Source: Telmatactis stephensoni (Eukaryota; Cnidaria; Anthozoa; Actiniaria; Isophelliidae). Taken from it: a DNA stretch of 64,000 bases. Each line of letters begins with the position of its first letter. Within the stretch, counting starts at the first letter, position 1. Position numbers and translations under genes: made by a program. The stretch is from contig JALIZF010001782.1 in assembly GCA_029948255.1 (NCBI GenBank), positions 624,001 to 688,000 on the forward strand, in the 5' to 3' direction. Positions 55,990 to 64,000 of this stretch are shown here, one piece after another. Below the pieces are notes generated by a model. That model did no database searches, was not told the DNA's origin, and was given only the letters and a program-made list of their open reading frames with translations.

Positions 55990-58900
55990 ATGCATGAACT
56001 GCGATCGTATGCGACAGCCATTTTTGTTTGGCTTTTCACAAGAGATTTTTTAGCGGCTACAATGGCTCAATATTGCAGCGAAAACACGCTCAAATCACTC
56101 ACTACACACAATGTTCGCAGTCTTGCCACAGTAAAAGATGTCGAGCGTTTTCGAAAACGGCACCTATTATCGAGAGGCTGCGAACTTAATCGAGAAACTT
56201 ATCGTGAATCAAAGCTATCAAAACTCTCAAATATCTATCAAAACGCGAATTTTTTATCCTATACCACCACAAACAGGAACAGAAGCACTACTGAATATGA
56301 TCAAGTCTTAATTCAGAAGGAAAGAAGCATTGTAAGTACTTTAATAAGCGAGCAAGAATCATCTACAATGTATGCCAACAAACCATGTGGTCAATGTGAC
56401 TCTGATAGTGAAGGCGTTTTTACCAAATTACCCACGGTAATTATAAGCTTACTATTACTTATTTTACTACTTTTAACTCGTGTCAGTATGCTTTGTATCA
56501 TGAATGTAATGATCATTACTGTAATATCATTTATTATAATATCTTCTGTCGACTTGTATGCTAGAAATTATGTTTCATCATTCAGTGATAATATATTAGA
56601 TAAAACCGAGTATTTGACTGCATTTCATGCTGTACATGTATATAACGATGCAGAAATCACAATAAATATTTCAAACAACACCAGGTCTCGTTATTCAAGG
56701 TTTATTTATTATAATTATCGACATGTTAAGTTATGTAATGATCATCGAGTGTATACACGTGATCGGGAACCAAGTCGTATACCTACAAGAACTTTGTTAC
56801 GTCTGAAGAATAAAAGTAAGAAGCTTAAAAGAATTGTCTACCATAGAATACCCTGTTATACACCAAAGTCTTCAAAGTTACATAATTACGTCACTTGTAA
56901 AAATGTTAAACATATGAAGTATAATCTGAACGATTTATTAGCTAACCGTCCAAAGTCTATTAAGCTGGGTAGACAATATTTATCTTTATTTTCATGTAAT
57001 AGACCAATGTCATTTTATAAAACTCCGTTACATGCAATATGTTATAGCAATTTGAAGCTGTTCAATGACATAGAAAAGAATCCTGGTCCTAATGATATCT
57101 TTGTAGAACCAAGTAATACTATAACAGCACCATATAGTCAAGGTAATATCTTCATCTTTGGACAAAATGCAGGACAACAATGTGCTGCAATGAGTTTATG
57201 TTCTCTTATTTATAATAATAATAATAATGGTATTCATTCATCAAATGATCTTGTAAATATAATGGATATTGGAAATCAATTGTATTCACGGTTATCACAA
57301 TCAGCAAGACAATCATTTCTAATGCTTACTGAGTTACCTACACAGTTAAATGTGTTTGATAGTGATTATGAAATATATTATAGTGAGAGTTACACGGGTA
57401 CTTTAGGTCAAGAAAATACAATAGCAGGATACAATTACTGTACATCATTACAGAGGGCATTCCAGTTTTTATTATCTGACAATTATTCGAGCTTTATTTT
57501 AACAATAGGGAGTACTGCTGTTGCTGTATATTGCCATGGCGATACCGGTTTTAAAGTATTTGACTCTCATGCAAGAGATTCATATGGTAGAAGCAATGCA
57601 CACGGTACATGTGTATTACTGGAAATGTCTTCATTAAGTAATCTGATGCAATATTTTGAAAGTGTACACACGAATGAAGTGTTTGAGATCAAAGGTATAC
57701 ATATCAACAAATCCCCAGATGGCATACCCGATAACAATGAAATCACAAATTTCAACCTCAGTTTTGCTACAGCCATGTACTCAATTTGTTATTCAACAAT
57801 GAAATCTTGTGGCTATTGGAATACTAACACTTTAAGTAGCATCATCAATGGCAGCAAAGAATTATTAAACAATCTACGTTTAAATGATTATATAACACCA
57901 GATGACATTCCACATACAATTAGTATCTGTGGAACTGAAGTATCTTGTGTGAGCAATAATATTACTGGTGGTTCATTAATCGATCCCCTTGAATACAAAC
58001 ATAATCTTATAGATATAATACAATGTAATATTCACAGTTCTGGGTTTATAATGTGGTTTCCAACTCTTTGTATCAGTTGTATTTTTAAACCTACAAAGAG
58101 ATCCAAGTATATGTACTCAATATTAATGTATGATCAATCAAAAACACCATGTGCTCAATATACAAAGAATATCAATGGAACATCTTCACTTGTAGATATA
58201 ATAAGCAATATTAAAACATCATGCAATTTGGGACAACAATATAAACTTCAATTTTTATTATGTACTTACAACGACCGTTTAGACAGAAATGAAAGAAAGA
58301 GATTAATGAAAAATATTCGACAAAAACTAAATTATGAGGAAATGGAAACACCAAAAAAAAAAATATTACTAGAATCTTGTAGAGAAAAATACAAGCTAAT
58401 GGATAACAATAAAAAACGACAGCTATTAGATAAGAAAAGTGAAAAATATAGAACAATGGATACCATTGAAAATCAAGAGCTATTGAAGAAAGGAAAGGAG
58501 AAAAGATACAACAGTTCTCAGAGTATGACTTTAACCTCTTGTATAGAAAGTTTTAAAAAACAAATAAGAGAAGGTCCAAACTATATATGTTGTGTATGTA
58601 ACCGCAGCTTATACAAGAAATCAGTTTTGAAACTCATTACAAACAAATATCCAAGTGAATCTATGTTTACCACCAAAGAATCATTTGACGGGAAGAATTA
58701 TATATGTAAAACATGTCACACAAAATGTGTTAAAAATGCAATACCATGCCAGGCAATAATAAACAACTTACTTGTTGATGACATACCTACTGAGCTTGAC
58801 TGTTTGAGAAAGTTAGAACAAATATTAATTGCACAACGTATAGTATTTGAGAAGATTGTGATAATGCCAAAGGGTCAGCAACGTAAAATTAAGGGTTCTA

Positions 58901-61900
58901 TCTGTAATGTACCTGTTCAATGTGATCAGACGTGTAATATTTTACCTCGCCCATCTGAGAGATCTGGTATTATTATGTTGAAGTTAAAGAGAAAGTTACA
59001 ATTTAGAGGACACGTATATTTTGAAGCTGTACGACCAGAAATTATCCAAGCAGCCTTGACATGGCTGAAATCTAATAACACATTATACAAAGATATTGTC
59101 ATTGATTGTGCAAGCATCAACAATGAACTCACATATATCACAAACACTGAAACTAATGATTTATCAGCAGATAATAATAATCAACAGAATAGTGAGAACC
59201 AAAATATAGAACAGTTAACTCCAACTGAAACAGATATAATACAAGGCGATCAATCTCTAGATCAAAATATTGTTATTGAAAATAATGATGAAGAACAAGA
59301 TGATCCTTTAAATGAATACAGATCGCCAGCTAATGAAACATGTTTACAATCTATACTACCAGATTACCCAGTTATTATAGAACAGAACAATTCTAATGTT
59401 TCTACTGGACGTGAAATATACAATGTTGCACCAGGTGAAAACAAACACCCAGTATCTTTAATGACTGATAAACTCTGTGAAGAACTTGCATTCCCAGTAT
59501 TATTCCCTAAAGGGAGATTTGGATACAAAACTGAAAGAGACATCAAATTATCACCTGTTAAGTATTTTAATTCTAGACTATTACATTATAGTGGGCGCTT
59601 TGCTATGAACCCTGAATACTTATTCTTTGCACAATTCATAATAGAACAGAAAAAAGTTTCTGATAGTATCAACATAGCACTTAAGAAAGTACATGGTCAA
59701 CAAGTCACTGCATCGCAAGTTAAATCAAATATTCAAATACTACAAAATCTTATTTCTCAAGATCAAGCATATTTATTCTTAAGACAGATACCTGGTTCAC
59801 CCCCATACTGGCAAAAATTTATGTATGAAGTAGTAGCCATGGTAAAACAGTTAGGTATACCAACATGGTTTATGACATTATCATGTGCTGATTTAAGATG
59901 GCCAGAAGTATTTCAAATTATTTCAAGAGCTAATGGTAGAAACCTGAGTAATGAAGAAGTAGATGCTTTGTCATACGATGAAAAATGCAGGCTTATTAAT
60001 CTCAATCCTGTCATTACAGCAAAACACTTTCAATACAGAGTAGAAACTTTCTTTACTGAGATTTTACTGACCAATGTCAATCCAATAGGTAAAATAGTGT
60101 ATTATGCACTTCGCATAGAATTCCAGATGAGAGGTTCTCCTCACTTACATGCATTGATATGGACATCAGACTGCCCTAAACTTACTCATGATACTAAAGA
60201 TGCCTATGTAGACTATATTGACCTACATGTACAAGCCCATTTACCAAACAAAGAAACTGATCCTGAATTATATGAACTGGTAAAGAAATATCAAACTCAC
60301 AGCCACAGTAAGACCTGTAGAAAGTATAAAAACATAGCTTGTAGGTTTAACTTTGGACAGTTTTTCACTGATAGAACTATTGTAGCTGAACCTTTGCCTG
60401 ATGATATGGATGAAGAGTTGAAAACAAATACACTGAATAGATGTAAAGAAATACTTTCATTGGTAAAGCAGAAAATAGATGCACTTCTTAATCCTAGTAA
60501 ACCTGATTATAACCAATCTCTAACTCAAGAAGATATATTTACAGATGTTGGTATCACTAAAGAAGAATATGAAGGTGCATTATCAGTATCACCAGACTCT
60601 GACTATGGTTTACACCTAAAGAGACCACTTGACAGCTGTTTTACTAATAACTATTTTATTGCTGGTATCAAAGGATTTGCAGCTAATGTAGATCTTCAAC
60701 CAATTTTTAATCATTATAAATGTATCACATATGTATGTAGTTATTTTACAAAGGATGAAACTGAATGTTCACAAGCTATTGTCAATGCTGCACGTGAAGC
60801 TAGAGAAACAAATTTGAACATTAGAGATGGACTTAAAAAAATTGGTGCAGCATTTCTATCTTCTAGAGAAGTTAGCTCTCAGGAAAGTGTTTATCGCTGC
60901 ATGCCTGAACTGTGGTTAAGAAAAATATTTCCCAAAACTGTTTTTGTGAGCACAGATATGCCAGAGAAAAGGTTAAGAGTAGCTAAGAGCCAACAAGAAC
61001 TTGATGATTTAGATGATGATAGTACTGATATATATAAGTCCAATATTATTGAACGATACAGTATAAGACCAAATTACATCCCATCTGTCAATAACATGTG
61101 TCTAGCTGAGTTTGCTGCTTTCTATTATAAGGATTATAGAACCAACATATCAGAAACAGCTGATGCTCAGCCTGAAGTACTCAGTGATGGTATAATTGAA
61201 CAATCTCATGTAGATGGTAATGAAGATACAACTACCTTTCCTAACAAAATAAAATTAATGAATGGTACTGAAGTAATGAAATGTAGAAAGGTTAAAGCTG
61301 TTTTACGCTATCATACTCCAAGTAAAACAAAAGAACCTGAGAAATACTTCCATCATCTCCTAATACTATACTATCCTTGGAGAGATGAAACTGAGCTTAT
61401 AGGTGATCAAAAGACTTACATGTCTAAATTCAGTGAACCAAATGTACAACCATTAGTAGAGAAAAATAGGAATGTATTTGAGCCAGATTCTGATGCAGTT
61501 AATGAAGCACTAGAAACACTCAGAAATAATGATATGAGCACAATTCACTCTTATGATCCAATTAATGATCAAGAAAATGAAGATTTACAATCACAATTAC
61601 CACAAGATAACTCTAATGAAGAGTCATTTAACAACCTCCCACCAGAGCATCTGGATAATGTAAACAATTCAAATGATCGTCCTACTATCTCCACATATAT
61701 ACAGCCATCAGAAATATCTGATGATGATCTTCGTCAGTCCGTTAGATCACTCAATAACGAACAACGCAAAGCATACAACATTGTATTAACCTGGTGTAGA
61801 AACAAGGTTAAAAATATGAACAGCATTAAACCAGAGAAAGTAGATCCTATCTATTTATTTGTAACAGGTGGTGCAGGAGCTGGAAAATCACATCTTATTA

Positions 61901-63576
61901 GAACTATATATCACACAGCTACAAAAACATTTAGACATAGTCAATCAAATGTAGAAAAACCAACAGTATTATTAATGGCTCCAACAGGTGTAGCTGCTAT
62001 CAATATCAATGGTACAACTATACATACTGCTTTAGCAATCCCCAAAGAAGCAGGAGAAACTGTACCTCCAATGTCAGACCAAAAAAGAACACAAATAAGG
62101 ATATCTTTGTCTGAATTAAAGCTGATAATTATTGATGAAATTTCTATGGTATCAAATACCATTTTACTACATATACATCAAAGGTTAAAACACATATTTG
62201 CTACTCCAAATGACCAGCTTTATGCAGGACTTAGTATTATAGTAGTCGGTGATCTGTATCAACTTCCACCAATACGTCAAAAACCTGTATTTGATGAATA
62301 TAAAAACAACATATTTAACTTATGCCATCCCTGGTCAATATTCAAAATAATGGAATTAACTGAGATAATGAGACAAAAAGATGACAAACCATTCACTGAG
62401 TTATTGAATAGATTTAGAAATGCAACACACACTGATGATGATATTAAAATTATACAGTCCAGATCCTTAGATACAATCAATAACACCAACTATCCAACAC
62501 AAGCATTACATATTTTTGCAGAAAATGCACCTGTAGATCAACACAACAATGCACACTTAGAACAACTAAGAACGCCATTATATACACTCAAAGCCATAGA
62601 TCAATATCCACAAAATGTTTCAAACCAAGATATTGACAGAGTATTGGCTAAAGGAAGATCAGAAACTGGTGGCCTTGACTCTGAAATATTAATTAAAGTA
62701 AATGCTAGAGTGATGTTAACCACAAACATAGATATAAGTGATAGGTTAATAAATGGACAAATGGGTACAGTAACAAAGGTAGCTATTAATCCCGATACAA
62801 ATAGGGCTTCTGTTATTTATATAAAGTTGGATGACTCTCAAGCTGGTATCAATGTTATACAAAAACATGCAGATCCATATGCTAGAGAAAATGATTCTGT
62901 ACCAATCCAACCTGTACTTGTCAGAATAAAGATCAGACCAGGAAAACCATCTTCACCAGAATTACAAAGACTTCAGTTTCCTATTACACTAGCATGGGCA
63001 TGCACAGTACACTAAGTACAAGGATTGACACTCAATGAAATTGTTGTTAGCTTTAACCTAAATAGACAAAATCATTTTAACTATGGTCAGATTTATGTAG
63101 CACTGAGCAGAGCAACATCGTTAAAAGGATTGCATGTGATTGGTCAAATAGACAACAAACATGTTAGAGCCAACCCTAAAGTACAGTTAGAATATGACAG
63201 AATGCGACAGAATTCAACTTCTGCATCCACTGTGACAAATCAAGATACTAGTACTCTTACTGTAGCTCTATTAAATATACGCTCATTAAGAAAACATTGC
63301 ATTGATATCAAACATGATGCAAGGCTTACAGAATGTGATATCTTGGCTTTGACTGAAACTCAACTTTTACCCCACCACTCAGATAACACTATCAGAGAAA
63401 TTCTACATCCTTTCACACTAAATAGACAAGACCATCCTACTGATAAATATTCAAGTTTAGCTATTTGTAGCAAAGAAAACATTGATATACTGGAAATGCA
63501 ATACTTCCCAAATTTAAATGGTTTAATGTGTAAATTAAACTTCAACACTAATCAAAATATGACATTGCGCTTCTGA
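55990..63576 (+). pseudogene. Helentron polyprotein: TM leader, 2A-like, tegument-type protease, Rep, helicase (TAA at 63013)
   Basis: 2341 codons from ATG 55990, then TAA at 63013-63015 replacing the conserved residue after CTVH; the same frame resumes VQGLTLNEIVVSF (helicase motif VI region) and enters the endonuclease. Order: leader with a two-helix hydrophobic region at 147-190; 2A-like DIEKNPGP at 360-367; cysteine protease resembling herpesvirus tegument USP domains (GQNAGQQC, Cys398; FDSHARD, Asp525/His527); basic repeats (about 760-840); Cys finger (CCVCNRSLYKKS...CKTCHTKC); Rep with SPHLHALIW (HUH, about 1383) and ITYVCSYFTKDE (Tyr, about 1579); Pif1 helicase with GGAGAGKSHLI (about 1959), IIIDEISMVS and VVGDLYQLPP. 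After 63015 come SRATSLKGLHVIG and the start of the endonuclease (LTVALLNIRSLRKH, LALTETQLL). It ends at TGA 63574 by frameshift. Confidence 0.9.
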
Positions 63577-63917
63577 TCTACAGGAAAAACAATTTTAATT
63601 TAATCCAATATGTTGAAAACTTGGACAACATTTTAAGAGCATATACTGTCATTGATGTGGTCTTAGGTGACTTTAATCTTGACTATTTGAATAAATCTAT
63701 CAAAATATCACTCAGACAGCTAATGGATTCTCATAGCTATATCCAAATTGTAGATGCCCCTACATTTATTTCAGCTGGAACATTACTTGATCACATATAT
63801 GTAAAACAATGCTTTCATAACACCACTCAGAATAAGGTTGTTTCAGTTTATTACTCTGACCACGATGCAGTAAAAATTGTCATTCAACAACTACAACATA
63901 ATTCCGATAATCATTAA
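63577..63917 (+). pseudogene. Helentron endonuclease C-terminal half (frameshifted)
   Basis: One frame over from the upstream gene, reading through ALLIYRKNNFNLIQYVENLD (from about 63565), then VVLGDFNLDYLN (GDFN motif of EEP nucleases), LLDHIYVKQ and YYSDHDAVKIVI (SDH catalytic motif). The stop is at 63917. It continues the endonuclease begun before 63576, so a one-base indel near 63560 separates the halves. The endonuclease resembles non-LTR AP-type enzymes and is thought to help cut the target. Confidence 0.87.
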
Positions 63918-64000
63918 CTTAAATTTTCTGTAAATATTAACTAATTATCACCTTATATTCCCTAACTGCCCTAACTGCCCAATCATAATATTAGATTAAT
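63918..64000. other. Window end, 3' flank of the Helentron gene
   Basis: AT-rich. It contains CCCTAACTGCCCTAACTGCCC near 63960. No gene. Confidence 0.4.

Larger units (their letters stand above)
55818..64000 (+). mobile_element. Helentron (Helitron variant with endonuclease), right end beyond or near window end
   Basis: One giant gene encodes Rep, Pif1-type helicase and a C-terminal AP-like endonuclease, the hallmark of Helentrons. A stem-loop CTCGGGC...GCCCGAG (about 55818-55845) lies 145 bp upstream of the ORF and may be the 5' terminal structure. Codon use is strongly AT-biased inside the gene. After the last stop (63917) there is a repeated CCCTAACTGCCCTAACTGCCC near 63960. I cannot fix the exact ends. 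Confidence 0.85.

Noticed and set aside
1..64000. tRNA and rRNA genes
   Set aside because: No cloverleaf with A and B box motifs and no conserved rRNA blocks were recognised; cannot be excluded without a covariance-model scan.

Overview
This looks like an AT-rich nuclear segment of a metazoan, probably an aquatic invertebrate. A cnidarian is my best guess, with low confidence, from the mix of transposon families, the short GT-AG introns and the style of the BEN and Mutator-fold proteins. I find no convincing single-copy host gene, rRNA or tRNA. Almost all of it is transposable elements inserted into one another. Several boundaries can be fixed to the base, because target-site duplications (TSDs) flank terminal inverted repeats (TIRs) and deleting the insert re-joins an open reading frame.

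Layout. 153-3175 is a decayed PIF/Harbinger element (TSD TAA). 3583-18813 is a DNA transposon with about 39-bp TIRs, split by a 13-kb element at 4680-17708 (TSD TCTT). The 13-kb element carries a transposase-like gene that has lost its middle, an F-box/leucine-rich gene (itself split by a 1.15-kb insertion with TSD TTAAAT) and a spliced BEN-domain gene. 18962-48573 is a 29.6-kb composite bounded by 18-bp TIRs and TTAA, whose own genes are a three-exon Mutator/Kolobok-like transposase pseudogene (minus strand) and an unrecognised spliced gene (plus strand). Into it have inserted an internally deleted LINE, a CACTA-like element with tandem repeats (TSD GTT), a fold-back MITE, a Gypsy LTR retrotransposon (identical 154-bp LTRs, TSD GAAGT) and a Helitron. 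The Helitron encodes 2A-OTU-Rep-helicase plus an RPA-like gene, and is interrupted by a direct-repeat-flanked composite element (TSD CA).

48739-55190 is a degenerate Tc1 transposase gene split by a 4.3-kb IS630/Tc1-type element (TSD TA). That inner element has a multi-exon DDE transposase on one strand and an unrecognised three-exon gene on the other. From about 55818 to the window end runs a Helentron encoding one giant protein: membrane-spanning leader, 2A-like motif, herpesvirus-tegument-like cysteine protease, Rep, Pif1-type helicase and AP-like endonuclease, with one nonsense codon and one frameshift.

How they work together: each element supplied its own mobility enzymes, and most are now broken (nonsense codons, frameshifts, lost catalytic residues). 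The Gypsy copy looks youngest because its LTRs show no difference. The cargo of the 13-kb element, the second genes of the TTAA and TA elements, and the CAAT-ended composite are the parts I cannot match to described systems.
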